This document shows, one piece after another, positions 56,615-64,000 of a DNA stretch of 64,000 bases (its first letter is position 1; each line of letters opens with the position of its first letter). The translations under genes were made by a program, and so were the position numbers. Under the pieces are notes generated by a model. That model worked only from the letters and a program-made list of their open reading frames with translations, searched no databases and was not told the DNA's origin. The stretch is from Crocosphaera watsonii WH 8501 (GTDB lineage: Bacteria; Cyanobacteriota; Cyanobacteriia; Cyanobacteriales; Microcystaceae), in assembly GCF_000167195.1 (NCBI RefSeq), contig NZ_AADV02000001.1, positions 248,001 through 312,000 on the forward strand. The letters are read 5' to 3'.

Positions 56615-56689
56615 ATCTTAGGTGCTGGTGCCGCTATCGGTTTTGGAAGTGCTTTCAAACGTAAATTAGCTCAAGCTAAAAAGAAATAG
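56615..56689 (+). pseudogene. PEP-CTERM sorting tail, orphaned
   Basis: The 24 codons after the IS read ILGAGAAIGFGSAFKRKL and AQAKKK then TAG. This is the hydrophobic helix and basic tail of a PEP-CTERM exosortase signal; the Pro-Glu-Pro just before it would have been at the IS junction. The protein body is absent. Confidence 0.7.
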
Positions 56690-56755
56690 AAGATTAGACT
56701 GACTACATTTGTCCATTCTAACTTTAACGCTATAACAAAGATATAACTATCCGTC

Positions 56756-56790
56756 GTAACGCACCAAAAAAGTATATTTTGGTACGTTAC
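56756..56790. repeat. Inverted repeat GTAACGCACCAAAA
   Basis: GTAACGCACCAAAA and TTTTGGTACGTTAC around a 7-base loop, one mismatch. Similar GTAACGCACC repeats are common in cyanobacterial intergenic DNA. It might act as the terminator of the lost PEP-CTERM gene, but there is no T-run. Confidence 0.6.
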
Positions 56791-56904
56791 GCTGCTCTAA
56801 TACACCCTACAATTTTCTTGACATTAACTTTACAAAAAGTCTCCTATAATATTTTTTTGTCCTCAAAATTACATTATCAAAAAAATGACCAAAATGATAT
56901 AATT

Positions 56905-57030
56905 ATGAGAATTCTGTTGGTAGAAGACGAAGAAGACTTAGGACTAGCTATTAAACAGGTTTTAGTTAGTAAAAAGTATATCGTTGATTGGATTAAGGAA
57001 ATGGATACATTGATGCTTTGGTTAACAAAA
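56905..57030 (+). pseudogene. Response regulator receiver domain, N-terminal fragment
   Basis: From the ATG at 56905: MRILLVEDEEDLGLAIKQVL then KKYIVDWI, the start of an OmpR-family receiver domain with its acidic pair. The frame loses similarity after about 40 codons and runs into the palindrome at 57031. The phosphorylated Asp and the DNA-binding domain are missing. Confidence 0.75.
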
Positions 57031-57082
57031 AGTAGAAATCAACGGCCGTTGATTTCTACTCCGAACTCCGAACTCCGAACTC
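57031..57082. repeat. 30-bp perfect palindrome plus CCGAACT heptamers
   Basis: AGTAGAAATCAACGG followed by its exact complement (57031-57060), then three CCGAACT units (57061-57082). The core TCAACGGCCGTTGA is shared with 41085-41112; the arms differ. It lies at the 3' end of prfB. Confidence 0.85.
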
Positions 57083-57085
57083 AGA

Positions 57086-58199
57086 CTACCCTTTAGGGGC
57101 AGTATCAAAACGTAAATAAGCTTCGATAAACTCATCTAAACTACCATCCATCACCCCATTAACATCAGTTGTTTCTATATTAGTTCGTAAATCTTTCACC
57201 ATTTGATAGGGATGAAAAACATAATTACGAATTTGGGTTCCCCAAGCTGCTTCTACAATATCCCCACGAATTTCAGCAATTTCTTGGGCCCGTTGTTCTT
57301 CGGCAATAATTAATAGTTTTGCCTTCAATAATGCCAAGGCTTTTTCTTTATTTTGGAGTTGGGAACGTTCTTGGGTACAACGAACGGCAATACCCGTAGG
57401 AACATGGACAACACGCACGGCAGTTTCCACTTTATTAACATTTTGTCCCCCTTTTCCCCCAGAACGAGAGGTACTAATGTCTAAGTCTTTATCGGGAATA
57501 TCTACCTTAAGATCATCTTCTTCTAATGCTGGCATGATTTCTATTCCAGCGAAGCTAGTTTGACGTTTGCCATTAGCATTAAACGGAGAAATTCTTACCA
57601 GTCGATGGGTTCCTTTTTCCCCTTTTAAATAACCAAAAGCATAACGGCCTTCTATTTCCAAAGTAGCGGATTTAATACCAGCTTCATCCCCTTCCGAGAG
57701 TTCAGTTAAATGGACCTTATAACCCTGTTGTTCTCCCCAACGGGTGTACATTCGTAATAGCATTTGCGCCCAGTCTTGAGCATCCGTTCCCCCGGCACCA
57801 GCATTAATAGTTAATACGGCCCCCTTTGTATCATAAATGCCGGATAATAACTGCTGTAATTCCCAGCGATCGAGATTATGGTTAAGTTGAATGATGTTAT
57901 CTTCGGCCTCTTGACGTAAAGTGGCATCATCTTCCAATTCCAATAATTCAGCGATCGCCTTGGTATCGTCTAATTGAAGACACCATTGTTGATACTGTTC
58001 TAATTGGGATTTAAGATCATTTAACTCTTGTAGGGTGGTTTGTGCCGTTTCTGGTTGATCCCAAAACTGCGGTTGTGCGGAGGTATTTTCCAGATCTTTA
58101 ATAACTGCTTTGAGTGCAGGTAAGTCAAAGATAGTCCTGGGTTTGCCCCAGGCGCGAACCAATCAATTCAATTTCTCGTTTCAGTTCTGTTGTTTCCAT
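57086..58199 (-). CDS. prfB: Peptide chain release factor 2 with programmed +1 frameshift
   Basis: Recognises UAA and UGA stop codons. The real start is the ATG at 58199 ([18 protein letters not shown]). After 24 codons there is a TGA at 58125-58127 in CTT-TGA-C, the classical RF2 autoregulatory shift site, with AGGA a few bases upstream. In the +1 frame the protein continues [13 protein letters not shown] to 57086. The GGQ catalytic loop is [17 protein letters not shown]. The anticodon-like tripeptide region for UGA recognition is in RISPFNAN. Total about 371 residues, complete. Confidence 0.95.
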
Positions 58200-58233
58200 A
58201 AACTACAAACTATCTAAAATCTAAAAGTTATTG

Positions 58234-58552
58234 TTAGTTACCACCAAAGAGACGATTATTAGGTAAATCAACGATAAAGTTGCTAAAGCCTAACACATCT
58301 CGAATCGGTTGAGTAATGATTCGGAAAGCAGCTAACACTTTACCTAACAATGTCCGACTAACAACAATAACATCTTCATTTTGTAGGGTAACATATTGAG
58401 TTACATCTAAATTTTCTACCGTTTTAATGGGATTTAATCCCTGTCTAACTACCTTACCCTGTTCACGATCAAATCTCAGCAAAGTCACTTCTTCCCTGTT
58501 GATTAAAGGAATAGTACGAGGTAAGGAAGCTACCGCATCTAAAAAGGTACTA
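58234..58552 (-). pseudogene. Polysaccharide export protein (Wza/SLBB type), C-terminal fragment
   Basis: Reads in one frame from the IS630 end: TFLDAVASLPRTIPLINRE then VTLLRFDREQGKVV, LQNEDVIVVSRTLLGK and LGFSNFIVDL, ending FGGN. This is the last part of an outer-membrane polysaccharide export protein with an SLBB domain. The N-terminal part is absent on the other side of the IS. It is followed 34 bases later by prfB on the same strand. Confidence 0.7.
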
Positions 58553-59930
58553 CTGCAGCTTAGCGAAAGTAATCCACCAGATTTTTACAGAAACTTTCGT
58601 GACTAGCCACGACAATGTGTTTCAATGAAACTAACGGAAGAATCTCGAAGTTGATGTCCATGATAAAAGCATTGCCAATTAACCTCTCCAACCTACAGAA
58701 AACAGTACTCCAACAAATAGTGAGAGGGACAACAAACCCCTATCGCCTTGTTAGACGAGCCAAGCTAATCTTAGCCGCAGCATCAGGAGAGAGCAATAGT
58801 TCGATTAGTCGAAGATTAGAATTAGACCGAGTACAAGTGCGTCAGTGGCGATCGCGATGGTTTGAGGAGAGAGAAAAACTGAGTGCCGCCGAAGAACAAC
58901 AGGTAACGGAGAAAGCATTAATGGTCTTGATCAAAGGAATTTTAAGCGATCGCCCAAGACCTGGAACAACAAAATCCTTTACGGTCGAACAAGTAGTCCA
59001 GATTGTAGAGATCGCTTGTGAAGAATGTGAAAAATCAGACAGACCAGTGAGCCATTGGACACCTTCAGAGTTGGCGGATGAAGCCATAAAAAGAGGAATT
59101 GTCGAAAAGATTTCCCCCCGTAGTGTGGGGCGTTTTTTAAAAAGAAGCGACATTACAACCACATCTCGTTCGTTACTGGTTAAATGCCAAAATTGATGAT
59201 CCCTTAAAATTTAAAAAGCAAGTCAAATATATCTGTGAACTTCATCAAGAAGCTAAAACTTTGTTAGAACAAGGAATTCATTTAATTAGTACAGACGAAA
59301 TGACAGGGATTCAAGCTCTTGAGAGATTATTTCCGACCAAAAGAATCAAGCCTAAACAAGTAGAAAAAATCGAATTTGAATATGAAAGACACGGAACTTT
59401 AAGCTTGATTGCGAACTGGGATGTGGCAAGAGGAAAAGTTGTTAGTCCCTCTATTGGACCGACAAGAACAGAACAAGATTTTTCTGAACATATCCAGAGA
59501 ACGATTAAGATTGATGAAAAAGCAGAATGGATTTTTATTGTAGATCAACTCAACACTCATAAATCGGAAAGCTTAGTCAAATTAGTAGCAGAAAGCTGTG
59601 GAATTACTATTGATTTGGGGAGAAAAGGAAAGGAGGGGATTTTGCAATCTATGGACAGCAGAGCAGATTTTTTATCAGATGAATCTCATCGAATTCGCTT
59701 TGTTTATATTCCCAAACATACATCGTGGCTTAATCAAATTGAGTGTTGGTTTTCGATCTTAGTCAGGCGTTTACTCAAAAGAATTACTGTCCGTTCAACT
59801 GAAGAACTATCCCAAAAAATTCTCAATTTTATTGATTACTTTAATCAACATTTTGCTAAGCCGTTCGTTTGGAAATTTAAGGGCTTTAAAGATCATAAGT
59901 GACTGGTGGATTATTTTTGCTAAGCTGCAC
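58553..59930 (+). mobile_element. IS630-family element, copy 2 (1378 bp)
   Basis: Same length and ends as copy 1, with TA at 58551-58552 and 59931-59932. The left flank is an antisense polysaccharide export gene, the right flank the middle of a sense SpoIIE phosphatase gene, so the two sides were not originally neighbours. Confidence 0.9.
58654..59902 (+). pseudogene. IS630 transposase in two overlapping frames (copy 2)
   Basis: First frame from the ATG at 58654 to 59196, second (+1) frame to 59902, with the same junction after RFLKRSDI as in copy 1. Catalytic motifs ISTDEMTG, IVDQLNTHKS and WLNQIECWFS are all present. It differs from copy 1 at a few residues only. If the +1 shift is programmed, this copy may be active. 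Confidence 0.85.
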
Positions 59931-60576
59931 TAGTCAGTTGGGAGGAGATGGGTTTGACTATTTTTGGTTGGATAATGATCATTTAGCTCTTTATCTTTTG
60001 GATGTTTCAGACCACGGACTTCGGGCTGCTTTACCTGCTTTAGCTGTTATTAATTTACTCCGTTCTCAAAACTTGAGTCAAGTCGACTATTATCAGCCTA
60101 ATCAGGTTTTAACCGGACTCAATAAAACCTTTCAAATGACCGATACTAATGATAAATATTTTACTATTTGGTATGGGGTTTATAATTGCAAAAGTCGTCA
60201 ACTTTCCTATGCTAGTGCTGGCCATCCTCCTGCTATTTTATTAACTCCAAACTCGGAACAAGAACTAATAGAAACTCAACTGAAAACTCCTGGACTACCG
60301 GTGGGAATGTTTCCTGAAGCAAAATATGTGAATAAGTCTTTATTGATTGATAGTTTATCTAAATTATATGTTTTTAGCGATGGTATCTATGAAATTGAAC
60401 AGGAAGACGGAACTATGATCGGATTAAGTCATTTTTTGTCTATGCTTCGAGACTGTCAAAAAGATAATTTACCTAGTTTAGATTGGTTAATTAACCGACT
60501 GCAATCTTCTAACATTAGAGAAAAGTTCGACGACGATTTATCTATTGTTGAAGTTACTTTCAAGGAGAGTTTTTAG
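59931..60576 (+). pseudogene. SpoIIE/RsbU-type PP2C phosphatase, N-terminus lost
   Basis: About 214 codons after the IS. SQLGGDGFDYFWLDNDHLAL and DVSDHGLRAALPALAVIN carry the metal-binding Asp residues, and YASAGHPPAILL and VFSDGIYEI the later ones; the end EKFDDDLSIVEV is typical. The upstream sensor domain has been replaced by IS630. It lies next to a STAS gene, its natural partner in RsbU-RsbV partner switching. Confidence 0.85.
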
Positions 60577-60596
60577 ATAGCTAATTTATACATTTC

Positions 60597-60920
60597 CTAC
60601 ATCATCTTCATCATCTTCTCAAACTCCTCTCGACTTTCATAAATTTTCAAAATCTTGTCCATATCTGTTAACTGAAGTAGCATCATTACCTGCTCATTTA
60701 CAGAACATAAAAATAGTTTAGCTCCTGCAGCACGAACTGTTTTTAAGGATAAAACTAACGCCCCTAAACCGGAACTATCCATAAAACTAACATTCTTGAA
60801 GTCAATCACAATAACTTTGGGCTTACCTTCTAATAGTTTTTGGATATGCTGACGAAACTGAATAGCTTTTGTTCAATCAACCATCCCAGAGGGTTCATAA
60901 ACTTGGAAAGAGTCTGCCAT
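60597..60920 (-). pseudogene. STAS anti-sigma factor antagonist, TGA at codon 16
   Basis: From the ATG at 60920: MADSFQVYEPSGMVD, then TGA (60873-60875), then TKAIQFRQHIQKLLEGKPKV and IDFKNVSFMDSSGLGALV, where Ser of DSSG is the phosphorylation site. The rest of the STAS domain is intact to 60597. GGA-to-TGA is the simplest change. The downstream part has no good internal start. Convergent with the truncated SpoIIE phosphatase, 20 bases apart. Confidence 0.85.
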
Positions 60921-61064
60921 TGAGAATAAAACTAAAAAATTTAGAATATAAAGTTCACAAGACTAACATATCCTATCCTACCATAGAAAATAATAAAACC
61001 AAAGTAGAGAATTTTTAAGTATATGTTCTCAAGGACATAAAATCAAAAGAACTTAAAACACCGT

Positions 61065-61090
61065 GAGTTCGGAGTTGGGAGTTCGGAGTT
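61065..61090. repeat. AGTTCGG heptamer array (inverse of CCGAACT)
   Basis: About three and a half units of AGTTCGG with one variant AGTTGGG. Complement of the heptamer seen at 4524-4551 and 57061-57082. Confidence 0.6.
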
Positions 61091-61181
61091 AGAATCTATG
61101 ATTTTTTTTGACGAGACAATGAGGGTTTAATACTTCAGATTTGAGTCAGTTTTCTACAAATCTCCTTATATCGAACTGAGG

Positions 61182-61325
61182 TTAGAACAGATAACTGATA
61201 TCATCTATGGGGGCAGGGGCTGATAAATCTGATGGCAAGAAGGCACGGGCTGTAACTGCAACCAAAGCTACTAAAAACATTAAAACAATTAATAGGGGAG
61301 CGATATATTGACGGAAAAATGCCAT
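61182..61325 (-). CDS. 47-residue single-helix membrane protein
   Basis: ATG at 61325, TAA at 61182-61184. MAFFRQYIAPLLIVLMFLVA starts a hydrophobic helix, then RAFLPSDLSAPAPIDD. A short basic N-terminus, one helix and a Pro/Ala-rich acidic tail fit a conserved cyanobacterial small membrane protein. It is divergent from rnhB by 52 bases. I do not know its function. Confidence 0.55.
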   Translation of the reverse strand: MAFFRQYIAPLLIVLMFLVALVAVTARAFLPSDLSAPAPIDDISYLF

Positions 61326-61377
61326 AATAAAACTTCTAAAATTTATCTATACTCTCTGATTATATCAAATTAGGTTG

Positions 61378-61968
61378 ATGTCTGCTCAATTATTTTCTGA
61401 TTCACAAATTTTAATCGCCGGGGTTGATGAAGTGGGGCGAGGTTGTTTATTTGGCCCTGTGGTTGCTGCTGCGGTTGTATTTGAAAAAGCAGCTATTTCT
61501 CAACTTCCGGAAATAGGGGTTAAAGATAGTAAACAACTTTCGGCTAAACGTCGGGAAATTTTGGCTACAGAGATTAAAAATAGGGCTATTTCTTATTATA
61601 TTAGTTATGCTTCTGCTAGAGAAATTGATCGCTTAAATATCCTCAATGCTTCCTTATTAGCGATGCAACGCTCTGTAACTAAACTCTCGGTTACTCCTGA
61701 ACTTTGTTTAGTGGATGGGAATAAAAAAATCCCTAATATTACTATTCCTCAAGAAACAATTATTGGAGGCGATCGCACTTCTCCTATTATTGCTGCTGCC
61801 AGTATTTTAGCTAAGGTTTGGCGAGATAAATTAATTATTCGTTTAGCTACTAAATATCCTCATTATGATTTAGAAAACAATAAAGGTTATGGCACTAAAA
61901 AACATCGCCTTGCTTTACAAGAATATGCTCCTTGTTTTCATCATCGTCACTCTTTCAAACTAAAATGA
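61378..61968 (+). CDS. rnhB: Ribonuclease HII
   Basis: Cleaves RNA in RNA-DNA hybrids and removes single ribonucleotides. About 196 residues from the ATG at 61378 (a TTG one codon earlier is also possible). Active-site residues are in GVDEVGRGCLFGPVVAAAVV (Asp-Glu), LVDGNKKIP and AASILAKVWRD. C-terminal CFHHRHSFK is the usual end. Complete. Confidence 0.95.
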   Translation: MSAQLFSDSQILIAGVDEVGRGCLFGPVVAAAVVFEKAAISQLPEIGVKDSKQLSAKRREILATEIKNRAISYYISYASAREIDRLNILNASLLAMQRSVTKLSVTPELCLVDGNKKIPNITIPQETIIGGDRTSPIIAAASILAKVWRDKLIIRLATKYPHYDLENNKGYGTKKHRLALQEYAPCFHHRHSFKLK

Positions 61969-62000
61969 ATAAATGTCATTCTGAGGTAATTAAATATAAA

Positions 62001-62067
62001 ACTTCGTAGTCAAGGCTTTAGCCTTGATCATGACTAGCTTTATCCTCCTAAAGGACTCACTACGAAC
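62001..62067. repeat. Nested inverted repeat, TTCGTAGT outer arms
   Basis: Outer arms TTCGTAGT and ACTACGAA, inner perfect hairpin TCAAGGC-TTTA-GCCTTGA at 62010-62027. Lies between convergent rnhB and the pseudouridine synthase gene. Resembles a palindromic interspersed repeat common in cyanobacteria and may also terminate transcription. Confidence 0.65.
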
Positions 62068-62117
62068 TTATACTTCTTGATTAAGTTTAAGGTGATCTAG
62101 AATGAATATATAATTAA

Positions 62118-63059
62118 TTATTGTTTCTGTCGTAAATAATTCAATAATTTAATAAACTCATCGGGTAAAGGTGCGATCGCTTCTATTTTTTCTGAGGTGA
62201 TAGGATGGGTTAATGTTAGTTTATGAGCGTGTAATGCTTGACCTGATAAATTCATTTTCAAAGAACGGTTATTACTATATAAAGGATCGCCAACAATAGG
62301 ATTACCAAAATAACTACTATGGACTCTTATTTGATGGGTTCTACCAGTTTCTAAGATAAATTTAACTAAACTATAATTACCCAATCTTTCTATTATTTCC
62401 CAATAAGTAACCGCCTCTCGTCCTGGTTTTTCTCTGGGCACAACTGCCATTCTTTTCCTATCCACAGGATGACGACCAATAGGTAAATTAATCATCCCTT
62501 TATCCCTGTTGTTTTCATCTTCTTCATTATTTAAAACACCATATATTATACCTAAATATTCTCTTTTTGCTGTTCTATTTTTAATTTGAAATTGTAAGTT
62601 TTGATGAGCAAAATCTGTCTTAGCAACTACAATTGCTCCGGTGGTATCTTTATCTAAACGGTGAACAATTCCTGGTCTTTGTACCCCACCAATTCCTGCT
62701 AAATTAGAACAGTGATATAAGAGGGCATGAACTAGGGTTCCTGTTTCGTGACCGGGTGCTGGATGAACCACTAAATTAGCCGATTTATTAATAATAATTA
62801 ACTGTTCATCTTCGTATAAAATATCTAGGGGTATGGGTTCTGGTTGTAGTTCTAAAGGTTGAGGTTCGGGGATATTAACTTGTAAGCGATCGCCTATTTT
62901 TAATTTAATTTTTTTATTGGGACAAACTTCATTATTTAAGGTAATATTACCCTGTTCTATGAGTTTTTGGATACGGGAACGAGAAATATCTGTAAGCTGA
63001 TTAGATAACCAAATATCCAAGCGATCGCCTTGATTTTCTACAGTTAAATTAATGGTCAT
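62118..63059 (-). CDS. RluD-family 23S rRNA pseudouridine synthase
   Basis: 313 residues. An N-terminal S4 RNA-binding domain (RLDIWLSNQLTDISRSRIQKL) and a pseudouridine synthase domain with the catalytic Asp in GIVHRLDKDTTGAIVVAKT. Other landmarks are VVHPAPGHETGTLVHALL and LETGRTHQIRVH. It matches the RluA/RluC/RluD group, most like RluD, which modifies helix 69 of 23S rRNA. ATG at 63059. Complete. Confidence 0.92.
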   Translation of the reverse strand: MTINLTVENQGDRLDIWLSNQLTDISRSRIQKLIEQGNITLNNEVCPNKKIKLKIGDRLQVNIPEPQPLELQPEPIPLDILYEDEQLIIINKSANLVVHPAPGHETGTLVHALLYHCSNLAGIGGVQRPGIVHRLDKDTTGAIVVAKTDFAHQNLQFQIKNRTAKREYLGIIYGVLNNEEDENNRDKGMINLPIGRHPVDRKRMAVVPREKPGREAVTYWEIIERLGNYSLVKFILETGRTHQIRVHSSYFGNPIVGDPLYSNNRSLKMNLSGQALHAHKLTLTHPITSEKIEAIAPLPDEFIKLLNYLRQKQ

Positions 63060-63349
63060 ATAACACTATATTACAGTAGGGTGGTTTAGACAGCTATAAT
63101 TTAGGTTACCATAGGAACATAAAAATCCGTCATAAAACACCACACCATCTTATTTAAAAAGGAAATAATGGCATAAATCTTGATATTGCTATAATTAAGC
63201 ACAAAGTTATCAATTAAAAAATATAAGTAATCATGATAATTATTATATGAATATTGAGACATAATAATTCTTGTTTCTGGTGGGTTACGGTGGATAGTTA
63301 GGGAATCAATTAATCTCAGAAAATATGGCCACCTAACCCACCCTACAGA
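63060..63349. other. Intergenic region with GGTGGGTTAC repeats
   Basis: About 290 bases, AT-rich. Contains GGTGGGTTACGG near 63280 and the partly complementary CCTAACCCACCCTAC near 63335, able to pair. No gene seen. Confidence 0.4.
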
Positions 63350-64000
63350 CTACAGACTTTTTTCAGAACTTGTTCCGATTAAAAATAATAAAGCCATTCT
63401 CACAGCAATACCACTGGTAACCTGTTGTTGAATTAAACTAAAATTAGGATCATCCATTAATTCTGAGCTAATTTCTACCCCACGATTAACTGGTCCAGGA
63501 TGCAATATTTTAACGTCAGGATGACATAATTCTAAGCGACTGTGAGTAATACCATACTGTTGATTATATTCCCGTAAACTAGGTAATAAATAATCAGTCA
63601 TTCTTTCCTTTTGTAAGCGCAAAGTCATGACAAAATCAGCCTTTTCCAAAGCAGGTTTTAACTCCCAATGTAAAAATAATTTGCCTTCATGGGACTCATT
63701 TTGCATCTCCTTAAACCATTCAGGAACTAAAGTAGGAGGCCCCACTAAATGAACATCAGCACCAGAGGCCGTTAAACTCCAAATATTAGAACGAGCTACC
63801 CTAGAATGTAAAATATCCCCAACAATAGCAATTTTTTTACCCTTTAATAAAGCGAATCTAGGATTATCAAAATCCAATAAACAACACAAAGTAAATAAAT
63901 CTAATAAACCTTGAGAGGGATGTTCATGTTGACCATCTCCTGCATTGAGGACACCAACCCCAGTTTGCAGACGATCCATTTCTTGTGCGATCGCATGGGG
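63350..64000 (-). CDS. pyrB: Aspartate carbamoyltransferase catalytic subunit, partial (N-terminus beyond window)
   Basis: Second step of pyrimidine synthesis: carbamoyl phosphate plus aspartate to carbamoylaspartate. The last 216 codons are present. The frame is open at base 64000, reading [14 protein letters not shown], so the Met at 63979 is internal. Landmarks are [44 protein letters not shown] and [14 protein letters not shown], holding carbamoyl-phosphate and aspartate ligands. It lies convergent to no neighbour; the RluD gene follows on the same strand after 290 bases. Confidence 0.95.
   Translation of the reverse strand, partial: PHAIAQEMDRLQTGVGVLNAGDGQHEHPSQGLLDLFTLCCLLDFDNPRFALLKGKKIAIVGDILHSRVARSNIWSLTASGADVHLVGPPTLVPEWFKEMQNESHEGKLFLHWELKPALEKADFVMTLRLQKERMTDYLLPSLREYNQQYGITHSRLELCHPDVKILHPGPVNRGVEISSELMDDPNFSLIQQQVTSGIAVRMALLFLIGTSSEKSL

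Overview
The window reads as the chromosome of a unicellular, probably nitrogen-fixing marine cyanobacterium of the Crocosphaera/Cyanothece type. The evidence is the low GC, the very frequent GCGATCGC (HIP1) octamer, a tocopherol cyclase, a fused panC/cmk gene, a DUF3122 protein, an lrtA-type hibernation factor, PEP-CTERM and Uma2 families, and a heavy load of insertion sequences. The genus is an inference from gene content; there is no rRNA or marker gene in the window.

Layout. 1-2.4 kb: UbiA-family prenyltransferase (cut by the left edge), then a toxin-antitoxin cluster in which two near-identical DUF2283 genes flank a parDE pair. 2.4-19.3 kb: mostly core genes (glmS, an FHA-flavoreductase-ferredoxin fusion broken by one TGA, persulfide-dioxygenase-like hydrolase, DUF3122, intradiol dioxygenase, GGDEF/EAL protein, tocopherol cyclase, rlpA, panC/cmk, two Uma2 genes, a LysM/M23 peptidase, hom). 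19.4-27.7 kb: an accessory island of IS1182/IS5-like and IS630 elements, a group II intron tail, two tnpB fragments, a 2.2-kb IS4-like element with 7-bp target duplications, and a tnpB-less IS605-type remnant. 27.7-39.7 kb: MOSC protein, tgt, lipB, lrtA/hpf, ndbB-like dehydrogenase, HAD hydrolase, an epimerase truncated next to an IS701 element, a sodium/solute symporter and a GT39 glycosyltransferase. 39.8-45.4 kb: a damaged vapBC locus, a tnpB-less omega-RNA-like remnant, a decayed Ser/Thr kinase-FGE-sulfatase gene whose tail looks like a diversity-generating-retroelement variable repeat, and a toxin-antitoxin pair interrupted by a TnpB element. 45.5-47.4 kb: dxs. 47.6-60.6 kb: a second island (IS1380, IS1182/IS5-like x2, IS630) with broken heme peroxidase, beta-helix, PEP-CTERM, response regulator, polysaccharide export and SpoIIE-phosphatase genes around an intact prfB. 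60.6-64 kb: broken STAS gene, rnhB, RluD-type pseudouridine synthase and pyrB (cut by the right edge).

Two themes run through the window. First, intact housekeeping genes alternate with accessory genes that are dead by one clean lesion: a single in-frame stop (FHA-flavoreductase, STAS, kinase, BrnT-like toxin, two transposases), a one-base frameshift (vapB), or truncation at an IS end. Second, many IS copies have flanks that belong to different genes, which points to recombination between copies rather than simple insertion. Non-autonomous repeats (two MITE families, long perfect palindromes, CCGAACT heptamers, C-rich repeats, an in-gene palindromic repeat) occur throughout. No tRNA, rRNA or CRISPR array was seen.
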